Positions 33,230-41,533 of a stretch of DNA of 64,000 nucleotides are shown here, in pieces; position 1 is the first letter of the stretch, and each line of letters begins with the position of its first letter. Origin of the DNA: JBCBDX01 sp038529265 (GTDB taxonomy: Bacteria; Pseudomonadota; Alphaproteobacteria; Rhizobiales; Rhizobiaceae); the NCBI GenBank assembly GCA_038529265.1, contig JBCBDX010000006.1, positions 124,001-188,000 on the forward strand. The letters run 5' to 3'. A program made the translations under genes and the position numbers. The notes beneath the pieces were generated by a model that saw only the letters and a list, made by a program, of their open reading frames with translations, was not told the origin of the DNA and did no database searches.

Positions 33230-34249
33230 ATGGTGGTCAAGGCGAGATACTTAATTCTTGGTGGCTTGCTACTGCTGGTGGCGGCCTGTTCATCAGAGGG
33301 GCGCAAGTACAACGAAAATCCGCGCAAAGCACTCAAGGCAACACAGGAATATCTCAGTGAAAATGCCTACTATGGCGGCCAGCAACAATTGGCGACGCTG
33401 AGCACCGGCCGCATCGATCTGGGCAAAAAACTGTTCTTCGACAAGCGCCTATCCGGCTCTGGCAACGTTTCTTGCGCCACCTGTCACAATCCAGACCAAG
33501 GCTACACGCAAAATGGACGTGCTCTGCCTCCAGGTGCTGCACATATCAGTGGCGGGCGAAATGCGCCAAGCCTATATGATGTGGTTGCGCGCAGGCACTT
33601 CTTCCACGACGGGCGAGCCTACAGCTTGGAAACGCAAGTAACAGAGCCACTGATGAACCCCGCTGAGATGGCCAATGGTTCACTGCCGGAAATGGCCGCT
33701 CGCGTGCGTGCCCTAAAGGATTATGAGCGCTTCTTTGCCTATGCGTTTGGTGCGCCAGCCAACGAGGAGAGTATTGCGATATCACTTTCAGCCTATCAGC
33801 GCACGCTGGTGACAGGACCCAGCCGTTTTGACCTATGGAAGTACCAAGGAAGAAAGCGTGTGCTTGATGAAGATGAAGTGCGTGGCTACGCGCTCTTTAC
33901 CGGAAAAGCAGGATGTGGTGCGTGTCATTTGGTTGGATTAACATCAGCGCCACTTACCGATGAGAAATTTCACGACACTGGCTATGCCGCAACGAAACCT
34001 GCGACATTTGCCCAAGTCGATACCGGACGCCATCAGGTGACTGGCAATGAAGACGATATGTTTGCTTTCCGCACGCCTTCACTGCGCAACGTCGCTTTGA
34101 CCGCGCCATATATGCACGATGGTCGGCTGCCGACTTTGCATTCGGTTGTATCCTTTTTTGATCAAAGCAGTGGGTTGGGGCTGAGTAGCCAAGAAAAAAA
34201 GGATCTGGTGGCCTTCTTGGAAAGTCTGACGTCACTCAAGCGTCCCTGA
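33230..34249 (+). CDS. Di-heme cytochrome c peroxidase / MauG-like lipoprotein
   Basis: 339 residues from ATG 33230 (a TTG at 33194 is possible). A lipoprotein signal ends in LVAAC with Cys20 as lipidation site. Two heme sites: CATCH (82-86) and CGACH (229-233), with the typical FFDKRLSGSGNVSCATC opening and RTPSLRNVALTAPYMHDG near residue 285. Family members reduce peroxide or carry out MauG-type oxidations in the periplasm. A membrane-anchored form next to an unknown outer-membrane barrel is unusual. Electron donor unknown. Confidence 0.9.
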   Translation: MVVKARYLILGGLLLLVAACSSEGRKYNENPRKALKATQEYLSENAYYGGQQQLATLSTGRIDLGKKLFFDKRLSGSGNVSCATCHNPDQGYTQNGRALPPGAAHISGGRNAPSLYDVVARRHFFHDGRAYSLETQVTEPLMNPAEMANGSLPEMAARVRALKDYERFFAYAFGAPANEESIAISLSAYQRTLVTGPSRFDLWKYQGRKRVLDEDEVRGYALFTGKAGCGACHLVGLTSAPLTDEKFHDTGYAATKPATFAQVDTGRHQVTGNEDDMFAFRTPSLRNVALTAPYMHDGRLPTLHSVVSFFDQSSGLGLSSQEKKDLVAFLESLTSLKRP

Positions 34250-34322
34250 CAAGCTCCAAAAAACGCCAAATTCTTGCGCCTAAACGCGATAAAACGAGCA
34301 AACGGATTGTTGTGCGCAGGAA

Positions 34323-35147
34323 ATGATGATCGCATTTCTTAAAAAGTTGGCTGTTGGCCTCGCCGCAGCATACGTAACGCTCATTGGCATCATGTATTTT
34401 GGCCAGCGCCAGCTAATGTACTTTCCCTCCAATGAGAACCCGCAACCGCGCGACGTTGGCCTTTCTGGAGTGTCCGTCGAGTTGTTGACAACGCCGGATG
34501 GCGAGACTTTAGTAACTTGGTACGCGCCTGCCGCAGAGGCCCAGCCCACAATTCTTTTCTTTCATGGCAATGCGGGCGAAATCGGTTATCGAGGCAATCG
34601 TTTTGCGGCTTATCGGCAGGCGGGCTTTGGTGTCCTATTCGTTTCCTGGCGGGGTTATGGTGGCAGCACCGGGACCCCAAGCGAAAAAGGGATCCTAACA
34701 GACGCCATCAGTGCTTATGATTGGCTGATTGCCCAAACTGTGGCGCCGCAGATGATCGTTGTTGTCGGCGAGTCGTTGGGCACGGGCGCGGCGGTGCAAC
34801 TGGCTTCGCAGAAACCGGTGGGCGCGGTTCTCCTCGGAGCGCCGTTCAGCGCGGCTGTTGAAGTTGCAAAGGATCAGTATCCCTTCATTCCTGTTGGTCT
34901 CTTGATGAAGGACCAGTTTCGAAGCGTTGACCATGCTGCTGAGATTACCGCTCCCACCCTGATTATACACGGCAATGAGGATCGCGTGGTTCCCTATGCA
35001 TCAGGCCAAAAGCTCTTTCGCTCCATAGCTGCACCCAAAGAGTTCATAACGCTCGAAGGCCTGGGCCATAACGCTATTTCTGACGCGGATGCGATTGCAC
35101 AGGAAATCGTTTTCATTCGACGAGTTTTTGGGTTCAACGCTTCTTGA
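34323..35147 (+). CDS. Alpha/beta hydrolase, BEM46/ABHD13-like
   Basis: 274 residues with an N-terminal membrane anchor (about 8-27). The nucleophile elbow is GESLGTG with Ser151; the oxyanion region is FFHGNAGEIGYR (79-90); Asp in HGNEDRVVPY (about 221) and His in EGLGHNAI (about 256) complete the triad. The family comprises membrane-attached serine hydrolases of poorly known substrate, possibly acyl-thioesters or lipids. ATG 34323 is preceded by CAGGA. It stands alone between the peroxidase and the ureohydrolase genes. Confidence 0.9.
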   Translation: MMIAFLKKLAVGLAAAYVTLIGIMYFGQRQLMYFPSNENPQPRDVGLSGVSVELLTTPDGETLVTWYAPAAEAQPTILFFHGNAGEIGYRGNRFAAYRQAGFGVLFVSWRGYGGSTGTPSEKGILTDAISAYDWLIAQTVAPQMIVVVGESLGTGAAVQLASQKPVGAVLLGAPFSAAVEVAKDQYPFIPVGLLMKDQFRSVDHAAEITAPTLIIHGNEDRVVPYASGQKLFRSIAAPKEFITLEGLGHNAISDADAIAQEIVFIRRVFGFNAS

Positions 35148-35213
35148 CCTAGCTAGGGCGATCAACTGATTGGGCTTGGTTTTCTCTATGGTTCGCTTAT
35201 CGTTTGGAAAACC

Positions 35214-36218
35214 ATGGAGCATGAAAGTATGGCCGATCATGGCTACGAGAATGGGCGACTAAACCTGCCATTTGTAGGAATTCCGACATTCGCCAAATCA
35301 CCTTATGTGGCCGATTGGGACGCTATCGACGCGGACGTCGCAATATTGGGCGCGCCATTTGATTTCGGTACGCAATGGCGCCCCGGTGCGCGCTTTGGTC
35401 CACGTGCTGTGCGCGATGCGTCGACGTTGTTTAGCTTCGGCCACGCAGGAGCGTACGATCATGAGGATGATGCGACCTATCTGGATGCATCGGTTAGAAT
35501 GATCGACATTGGCGACGCGGACATTATTCACACCAAAACTGAAGAGAGCCACGCGAACATTGCCAACGGTGTGTCCAAGATTCTTGATGGGAACGCGCTG
35601 CCAGTGGTGATCGGCGGCGACCATTCCATCAACATTCCCTGTGTAGAAGCGTTTGCTGATGATTGTGCTCACAACGGACCGATCCACATGGTGCAAATCG
35701 ATGCGCATCTCGATTTCGTTGATGAACGCCACGGTGTCACAGCCGGGCATGGTAACCCGATGCGTCGTGCAATTGAAAAACCTTACGTCTCGGGCATGAC
35801 ACAATTGGGCATCCGCAATGTCTCATCTACCGCCAAAGAGGGCTATGATGACGCGCGTGCGCGTGGCTCCGATATTCTGTCGGTCCGACAAGTGCGAAAG
35901 CTCGGCACCGATGCGGTATTGGCTCGCATCCCAATGGGTGCGCGCTATTATGTGACCATCGATATTGATGCGTTCTGCCCCTCAATCGCATCGGGCACCG
36001 GTACGCCGAGCCATGGCGGTTTCCTCTACTATGATGTGCTGGAGATACTGCAGGGCCTAACAAAGCGCGGTGACGTGGTTGGTATTGATCTGGTTGAAGT
36101 TGCTCCTGCCTACGATCCGACAGAGAGTACACAAATTCTGGCCGCTCAATTGTTGATGAACTTTATTGGATTTGTGTTCCATGAGCGGACCCGACGCGTG
36201 ACCCAGACTGGGGTCTGA
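35214..36218 (+). CDS. Agmatinase-type ureohydrolase (first copy)
   Basis: 334 residues. Two-manganese arginase/agmatinase fold: GGDHSIN (about 137-143), the metal ligands in VQIDAHLDFVDE (about 160-171) and TIDIDAFCPSIASGTGTP (about 243-260), where the usual DP after the second DxD is replaced by CPS. It hydrolyses a guanidino compound to urea and an amine; agmatine, guanidinobutyrate and related substrates cannot be told apart here. A second ureohydrolase of another subgroup is encoded at 40.6 kb. The gene is monocistronic. Confidence 0.88.
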   Translation: MEHESMADHGYENGRLNLPFVGIPTFAKSPYVADWDAIDADVAILGAPFDFGTQWRPGARFGPRAVRDASTLFSFGHAGAYDHEDDATYLDASVRMIDIGDADIIHTKTEESHANIANGVSKILDGNALPVVIGGDHSINIPCVEAFADDCAHNGPIHMVQIDAHLDFVDERHGVTAGHGNPMRRAIEKPYVSGMTQLGIRNVSSTAKEGYDDARARGSDILSVRQVRKLGTDAVLARIPMGARYYVTIDIDAFCPSIASGTGTPSHGGFLYYDVLEILQGLTKRGDVVGIDLVEVAPAYDPTESTQILAAQLLMNFIGFVFHERTRRVTQTGV

Positions 36219-36317
36219 ATCTTGGATGAATGGCCAGTTCAAAAGAGGTTCAAGCGCACCGGCCCACACTCTGTTTGCCATCCCTTGGGGAAGGAAAGTC
36301 AAACAGGAGAAGTTAAA

Positions 36318-36638
36318 ATGTCGAAATCTAACTCTGCATTCATTCTTGCTTTCGCCGCTGGCTTGAGCATGGGCCTATTTACATCAGCCAGCACAGCTAC
36401 AGCCTTTGCCGATAGTGGTGTTTCTAAAGTTAGCACTGTGAAATTAACGTCAAAACGCTCGCTCAGCAAAGCGCAAGTCATGGTCAAAAAGCGCGCCTTT
36501 GTTGCCCAGGCTGCTAGCCCCGGTGGATATCCCAATGACAACATGGCCGATGCCTGGACCGCATTCTGCTATTCTGAATTTGGGCCAAACGCGCCTTATC
36601 CTGATTCTGGCATGTTGCAGTGGTGCTTGGGTATATAA
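36318..36638 (+). CDS. Small exported protein of unknown function
   Basis: 106 residues from ATG 36318, with AGGAG eight bases before. A signal peptide with a hydrophobic core (AFILAFAAGLSMGLF) ends near TATAFADS (residue 30). The mature part is basic in the middle (KRSLSKAQVMVKKRAF) and has two cysteines in the last 25 residues (FCYSEF and QWCLGI) that could form a disulfide. I do not recognise a family. It lies between the ureohydrolase and dnaX and is followed by a strong hairpin. Confidence 0.7.
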   Translation: MSKSNSAFILAFAAGLSMGLFTSASTATAFADSGVSKVSTVKLTSKRSLSKAQVMVKKRAFVAQAASPGGYPNDNMADAWTAFCYSEFGPNAPYPDSGMLQWCLGI

Positions 36639-36663
36639 TCGCCCTATGGGCACCGACAAAATT

Positions 36664-36695
36664 GAGATCGGCCCATTAGTTCATGGGCCGATCTC
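36664..36695 (+). terminator. Strong hairpin between the small exported gene and dnaX
   Basis: GAGATCGGCCCAT-TAGTTC-ATGGGCCGATCTC is a perfect 13-bp stem with a 6-base loop, 26 bases after the stop codon. Only a weak pyrimidine tract (TATTCCTC) follows, so it may also act as a 3'-end stabiliser. Confidence 0.75.
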
Positions 36696-36768
36696 TATTC
36701 CTCGGATGATTCAAAATTCCCGGTCTGCGCCACTATTCTCCACTCATAACCTCCTATATTGTCGGGGC

Positions 36769-38583
36769 ATGAGCGACCCGACCACCGTATCCGAAAAGCA
36801 GGCTGCCTATCGCGTATTGGCGCGTAAATACCGCCCATCGGATTTCTCCGCCCTTATCGGGCAGGAACCGATGGTGCAAACACTGAAGAATGCCTTTGAG
36901 GCTGGGCGCATAGCGCAGGCCTGGATGCTGACCGGTGTGCGCGGTGTTGGTAAAACAACCACTGCGCGGATTTTGGCACGCGCGCTAAACTACAAACGCG
37001 ACGATATCGATATGCCATCCGTCGACCTGACAACACCCGGCGAGCATTGCGGTGCGATCATGGAAGGCCGCCATGTTGATATTGTCGAGATGGATGCAGC
37101 ATCACACACCGGCATTGATGACATTAAACAGATCATCGACGGTGTGCGGTATGCGCCAGTCTCCGCGAGATACAAAGTCTACATTATCGATGAAATCCAT
37201 ATGCTGTCGGAAAAGGCGTTCAACGCGCTTTTAAAGACACTCGAAGAGCCGCCGCCACACGCCAAGTTCATCTTCGCCACCACCGAAATCCGTAAAGTGC
37301 CGATTACCGTTTTGTCGCGTTGTCAGCGATTTGATTTGCGACGGGTGGAAGCCGATGTTTTGGCAAAACATCTCAAAAGCATTGCCGAGCAAGAAGCAGT
37401 CGAAATCGATGATGCTTCGCTGGCCATGATCGCGCGCGCTGGCGAAGGTTCGGTGCGCGATGCGCTTTCCATTTTAGATCAGGCAATAGCTCACACCAAC
37501 GCCAAGGTCGATGAACAGTCAGTGCGTGACATGCTCGGACTGGCCGACCGTGGCCGTGTCGTGCGGCTGTTTGAAAAGCTGATGGCCGGCGACATGGTCG
37601 GAACATTGGACGACTTCAAGTCGCTCTATGATCAGGGCGCTGATCCTGCGGTTATTTTGAGTGATCTTGCACAATTTACACATCTGGTAACGCGTTTGCG
37701 CTTTGTACCGCAGGCCGCCCAAATGGATGTATCCCTATCGCCGGAGGAGCGCGATTTGGGTCTACAGTTTGCGCAACAGCTTTCGGTGCAAACGCTCGGT
37801 CGTGCTTGGCAGATACTGCTCAAAGGCATCAGCGAAACCGAGACTGCGGCCCGTCCCTTTGCCGCCGCTGAAATGGTTTTGATCCGGCTCGCCCACGCTG
37901 CTGACCTGCCAACGCTTGATCAGGCGATGAAGCAGTTGGAGAAGTTGAAAGAGAACCCGGATATTGGTACCCCGCCGCCAGCTTCGTGTGCCGGTACAAG
38001 TGCCATGGCAACAGCTGGTGCCCCCCCTCAAATGTCAGTGCCTGAGACAAATGGCACTGCACCTTCCATGCGACTTGTCTCCAATGGCGCGCCCACCGCG
38101 CCGGAACCAATGCCTGCGCAGCCGGAACCTGCTGTTGCAGCGCCAAAAGTCGCGATCAACTCTTTGCAGGACATCGTTGCCCTTTGCGATAAAAACCGCG
38201 ATCCGCTGATGAAGGCCAATATCCGTCAATATGTTTTGCTTGGATCCATCGAACCATTACGTCTTACGGTCGGCTTGGTCGAAGGCGCGCCGCAAACGCT
38301 ATTGGGAGACCTTTCCAAAAAGTTGCAGGCTTGGACCGGCGAGCGCTGGATGGTTTCGTTGGCGCGCGATGCTGTCGGCGAGACGTTGTCTCAACAGGAC
38401 GCCGCAAGAAAACAAGCGTTGGTTACCGACGCAAGCCGCGACCCGGAAGTTGCAAAGATATTGGAACGCTTTCCCGGGGCCAAAGTTGTCAATGTGCGTT
38501 TGGCTGATGCGGAAGCAATTGAAAACGAGTTTCCAATGGCAGACGGTGCAGAAGATGTGCTTGATCCTGCTGGCGATGATTAG
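36769..38583 (+). CDS. dnaX: DNA polymerase III subunit gamma/tau
   Basis: 604 residues from ATG 36769. AAA+ clamp-loader motor: YRVLARKYRPSDFSALIGQE, Walker A GVRGVGKTT (56-64), YIIDEIHMLS, and the arginine-finger region LSRCQRFD. The zinc-binding module of the enterobacterial protein is reduced: only one Cys remains in GEHCGAIMEGRHVD. A Pro/Ala-rich linker (about 395-465) leads to a C-terminal tau-like domain. No obvious slippery A-run with a following stop was seen, so a separate gamma form is uncertain. It starts the dnaX-ybaB-recR unit. Confidence 0.95.
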   Translation: MSDPTTVSEKQAAYRVLARKYRPSDFSALIGQEPMVQTLKNAFEAGRIAQAWMLTGVRGVGKTTTARILARALNYKRDDIDMPSVDLTTPGEHCGAIMEGRHVDIVEMDAASHTGIDDIKQIIDGVRYAPVSARYKVYIIDEIHMLSEKAFNALLKTLEEPPPHAKFIFATTEIRKVPITVLSRCQRFDLRRVEADVLAKHLKSIAEQEAVEIDDASLAMIARAGEGSVRDALSILDQAIAHTNAKVDEQSVRDMLGLADRGRVVRLFEKLMAGDMVGTLDDFKSLYDQGADPAVILSDLAQFTHLVTRLRFVPQAAQMDVSLSPEERDLGLQFAQQLSVQTLGRAWQILLKGISETETAARPFAAAEMVLIRLAHAADLPTLDQAMKQLEKLKENPDIGTPPPASCAGTSAMATAGAPPQMSVPETNGTAPSMRLVSNGAPTAPEPMPAQPEPAVAAPKVAINSLQDIVALCDKNRDPLMKANIRQYVLLGSIEPLRLTVGLVEGAPQTLLGDLSKKLQAWTGERWMVSLARDAVGETLSQQDAARKQALVTDASRDPEVAKILERFPGAKVVNVRLADAEAIENEFPMADGAEDVLDPAGDD

Positions 38584-38601
38584 AGCGATGGAGTGACCGC
38601 G

Positions 38602-38925
38602 ATGAAAGACCTGATGGGCCTGATGTCCAAGGCTAAAGAAATGCAGCAAAAGATGGCTGACATGCAAGCCGAAATGGAAACGGTCACTACCGATGGTACC
38701 GCTGGCGGCGGAATGGTCACTGTGACGCTGACTGGAAAGGGTGTGATGCAGAGCATAAAGATCGACCCGTCCGTATTCTCTGAGGATGATGTCGAAATTC
38801 TTGAGGATTTGATCATAGCAGCCCACGGAGATGCCAAGTCCAAAATTGAGATCCTTGTGCAAGAAAAAACAGCCGAAATGACAGCTGGGCTGCCATTGCC
38901 ACCCGGCATGAAGCTACCGTTTTAG
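38602..38925 (+). CDS. YbaB/EbfC family nucleoid-associated protein
   Basis: 107 residues from ATG 38602, with GGAG nine bases before; a GTG at 38593 is the other choice. An N-terminal helix with Met/Lys/Gln heptads (MSKAKEMQQKMADMQAEM), the strand pair GMVTVTLTGKGVMQSIKID (about 40-58) and the ending LPLPPGMKLPF are typical. These dimers bind DNA and shape the nucleoid; the gene almost always lies between dnaX and recR. Here it lies 18 bases after dnaX, but recR is displaced by an inverted eamA gene. Confidence 0.93.
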   Translation: MKDLMGLMSKAKEMQQKMADMQAEMETVTTDGTAGGGMVTVTLTGKGVMQSIKIDPSVFSEDDVEILEDLIIAAHGDAKSKIEILVQEKTAEMTAGLPLPPGMKLPF

Positions 38926-39869
38926 GGGCTTACAAACCTTCTCTTGCGTTTGAACAGTCGCCCATCAACCAGCGCGAGGCCGAGTGCAATCAAAGCAAAT
39001 CCGGTAATATGACGGGTCTCAAGCTCTTCCCCGAGTATTGTTACGCCAAGCAGGATTGCGCTCACCGGAACAAGGATCGTTACCAGTGAGAGGTTGGTCG
39101 CACCCGCTGTTGCCAACAGCTTGAAATAGCCGATGTAGGCAAGCGATGTGGAGAGCACCGCCAATCCGACCATAGCTCCGATTGTGATTGTTTCGGGTGT
39201 GTCAATTGTCCAAGGCTGATCAATCCAGAGCATCAGCGGCAGCATGAACAGAGAGCTTGCAGTCAACTGACCTGTCGCAACCAAGATCGGATCAATGGAG
39301 TGACGTTTGAGCATCTGCCGCCCAAAAACGACGGCGATTGAATAGGAAATCGGCGCCGCGATACATGCGAAATAGGCAAGCAATGCTGCCTGCGACGAAC
39401 CTTGGATGCCTGCGGTTCCGATCATCACAGCAACGCCCACGATAGCGGCAACAATACCGGCAACACGCAATGAGGTGAGCCGATCATCATCACTGGCAAA
39501 ATGCGAGATGGCGACGGTGAACATTGGTGTTGTGGCGTTCAGAATTGCCGCAACGCCCGATGCAAGTTCTGTCTGGCCGTAGACAAGCAAGGAAAAGGGT
39601 ATGGCGTTGTTGGTCAGGCCCATGAACAGGAACACCCGCCACGCTTTGCCGCGCCACGGAAAGGCTTTGCCGGTCGCCAGCAAAAACAGATGCAGAGCGA
39701 TGGCTGCCAGGAGAACCCGTAGGAAAACAATTGTGAAAGGCGGCAGCTCATCCACCACTACTTCGACAAAGAAAAACGAACCGCCCCATACAACCGATAG
39801 GCTGACAAGCAGCAGCCATTGCGCAGCGTTCATTGTGGCGTTTTGGGGAGTGCTCTTGCTCATATTCAC
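38922..39869 (-). CDS. EamA/DMT-superfamily transporter
   Basis: 315 residues with ten membrane helices in two EamA halves (about 20-145 and 165-300). WGGSFFFVEVVVDELPP near the N-terminus and AILLGVTILGEELETRHITG near the C-terminus are typical of drug/metabolite exporters. The substrate is unknown. It lies on the minus strand between ybaB and recR, overlapping the ybaB stop by four bases, so it interrupts an otherwise conserved operon. Its own promoter must lie in the 88 bp before recR. Confidence 0.88.
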   Translation of the reverse strand: MNMSKSTPQNATMNAAQWLLLVSLSVVWGGSFFFVEVVVDELPPFTIVFLRVLLAAIALHLFLLATGKAFPWRGKAWRVFLFMGLTNNAIPFSLLVYGQTELASGVAAILNATTPMFTVAISHFASDDDRLTSLRVAGIVAAIVGVAVMIGTAGIQGSSQAALLAYFACIAAPISYSIAVVFGRQMLKRHSIDPILVATGQLTASSLFMLPLMLWIDQPWTIDTPETITIGAMVGLAVLSTSLAYIGYFKLLATAGATNLSLVTILVPVSAILLGVTILGEELETRHITGFALIALGLALVDGRLFKRKRRFVSP

Positions 39870-39957
39870 TATCTAGCGGTGACGAAAATCATGGGCCACC
39901 CGAAACTTGATTTGTCGATGGATTCCAATTCCACGCCGGCTGATTTAATGATGAGCC

Positions 39958-40566
39958 ATGGCAACAAAACGAATCGCTGGTCCGGAAATTGAGAGGCTGA
40001 TCCAGCTTTTGGCAAAAGTGCCGGGTCTTGGGCCTCGGTCCGCGCGCCGCGCTGCCTTGCACATGATCAAGAAGAAAGAGCAACTTCTCGATCCGCTGGC
40101 AATTGCGCTGGAAGATGCTTCGCGAAATGTAAAAATCTGCTCCGTCTGCGGCAACATCGATACAAGTGATCCTTGTTCCGTTTGTACTGATCCGCGCCGC
40201 GATGGTTCGACCATCATTGTCGTTGAAGATGTCTCCGATCTTTGGGCGCTGGAACGTGCTGCGGACATGGGCGCAAAATATCATGTGCTTGGCGGCACCC
40301 TTTCTCCACTCGATGGCGTCGGCCCTGATGATCTCAATATTGTGGCGCTTGTCAGCCGTGTTGCAAGTGGCGAGGTTAAAGAGCTGATCCTTGCCGTTAA
40401 CGCTACCGTCGAGGGACAATCGACCGCCCACTATATCACTGGCCAGCTGGAAGGCCTTGATGTGAAAGTAACACGTCTGGCACATGGCGTACCCGTTGGT
40501 GGCGAGCTGGACTATCTTGATGATGGAACCTTATCCGCCGCGCTTCGTTCACGGACCGATTTCTGA
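39958..40566 (+). CDS. recR: Recombination mediator RecR
   Basis: 202 residues. Helix-hairpin-helix (LAKVPGLGPRSARRAALHMI, 18-37), a four-cysteine zinc site (Cys61, 64, 73, 76) and a TOPRIM domain with IIVVEDVSDLWALER. RecR with RecO and RecF loads RecA on gapped DNA. The conserved dnaX-ybaB-recR order is broken by the inverted eamA gene, so recR needs its own promoter. It overlaps the next gene by one base (TGATG). Confidence 0.95.
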   Translation: MATKRIAGPEIERLIQLLAKVPGLGPRSARRAALHMIKKKEQLLDPLAIALEDASRNVKICSVCGNIDTSDPCSVCTDPRRDGSTIIVVEDVSDLWALERAADMGAKYHVLGGTLSPLDGVGPDDLNIVALVSRVASGEVKELILAVNATVEGQSTAHYITGQLEGLDVKVTRLAHGVPVGGELDYLDDGTLSAALRSRTDF

Positions 40567-41519
40567 TGGAACGGCCGCTAAACCAACCGCTTGGCGGCAA
40601 TGAGCTGGCGCGGTTTTCAGGCCCAAGCACTTTCATGCGTTTGCCGGCACAGGACACAGCAAAAGATCTGGATGCCTGCTTTACCGGTGTGCCGCTGGAT
40701 ATCGGGACGTCCAACCGGTCCGGAACCCGTTTGGGCCCGCGGCAAATCCGTGATGAGAGCCGCATGCTCCGTCCTTACAACATGGCAACCGGCGCAGCAC
40801 CGTTTGACAAGCTTCAAGTTGCCGACATTGGTGATGCGCCGGTCAACACGTTTGACCTGAAAAAATCGGTCGACATCATCACCGAGCACTACCGAGCGAT
40901 CCTTTCATATGACTGCATCCCGCTCACCATGGGTGGCGACCATACACTTACCTGGCCGATCCTTCGTGCCGTCGCCGAAAAGCACGGCCCTGTTGCGCTG
41001 ATCCATGTCGATGCCCACGCCGACATCAATGATGAAATGTTCGGCGAAAAGATCGCCCATGGCACGCCATTTCGCAGGGCGTTTGATGACGGCCTTCTGG
41101 ACAGTGAGCAAGTCTTCCAGATCGGCCTGCGAGGCACCGGCTATTCACCCGATGATTTTGACTGGGGACGACGTCAAGGCTGGACGGTGGTTCAAGCAGA
41201 AGAATGCTGGGGGCAATCGCTTGCGCCGCTGATGAACGACATTCGCAACAAAATTGGGCCAAAGCGGCCAGTCTATCTTTCCTATGATATTGACAGCCTT
41301 GACCCTGCCTTTGCGCCCGGCACCGGCACGGTGGAGATCGGTGGCCTGACAACGTGGCAGGCTTTGGAGTTAATCCGCGGCTGTAACGGATTGAACATTG
41401 TGGGTGCCGACTTGGTTGAGGTTTCGCCGCCCTATGACACCACAGGCAATACTGCCTTGATCGGGGCCAATTTACTGTATGAAATGCTGTGCGTCTTACC
41501 GGGTGTGCACTCAAGCTGA
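40566..41519 (+). CDS. Agmatinase/guanidinobutyrase-type ureohydrolase (second copy)
   Basis: 317 residues. Metal ligands in GGDHTLTWP (about 118), IHVDAHADINDE (about 141-152) and SYDIDSLDPAFAPGTGT (about 237-253), the classic form of the family, and NRSGTRLGPRQIRDESRML near the N-terminus, which is typical of the agmatinase/guanidinobutyrase branch. It differs clearly from the copy at 35.2 kb. It overlaps recR by one base and is followed 14 bases later by the transglycosylase, so all three may share transcripts. Substrate undecided. Confidence 0.9.
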   Translation: MERPLNQPLGGNELARFSGPSTFMRLPAQDTAKDLDACFTGVPLDIGTSNRSGTRLGPRQIRDESRMLRPYNMATGAAPFDKLQVADIGDAPVNTFDLKKSVDIITEHYRAILSYDCIPLTMGGDHTLTWPILRAVAEKHGPVALIHVDAHADINDEMFGEKIAHGTPFRRAFDDGLLDSEQVFQIGLRGTGYSPDDFDWGRRQGWTVVQAEECWGQSLAPLMNDIRNKIGPKRPVYLSYDIDSLDPAFAPGTGTVEIGGLTTWQALELIRGCNGLNIVGADLVEVSPPYDTTGNTALIGANLLYEMLCVLPGVHSS

Positions 41520-41533
41520 AACGGGGCTCGATC

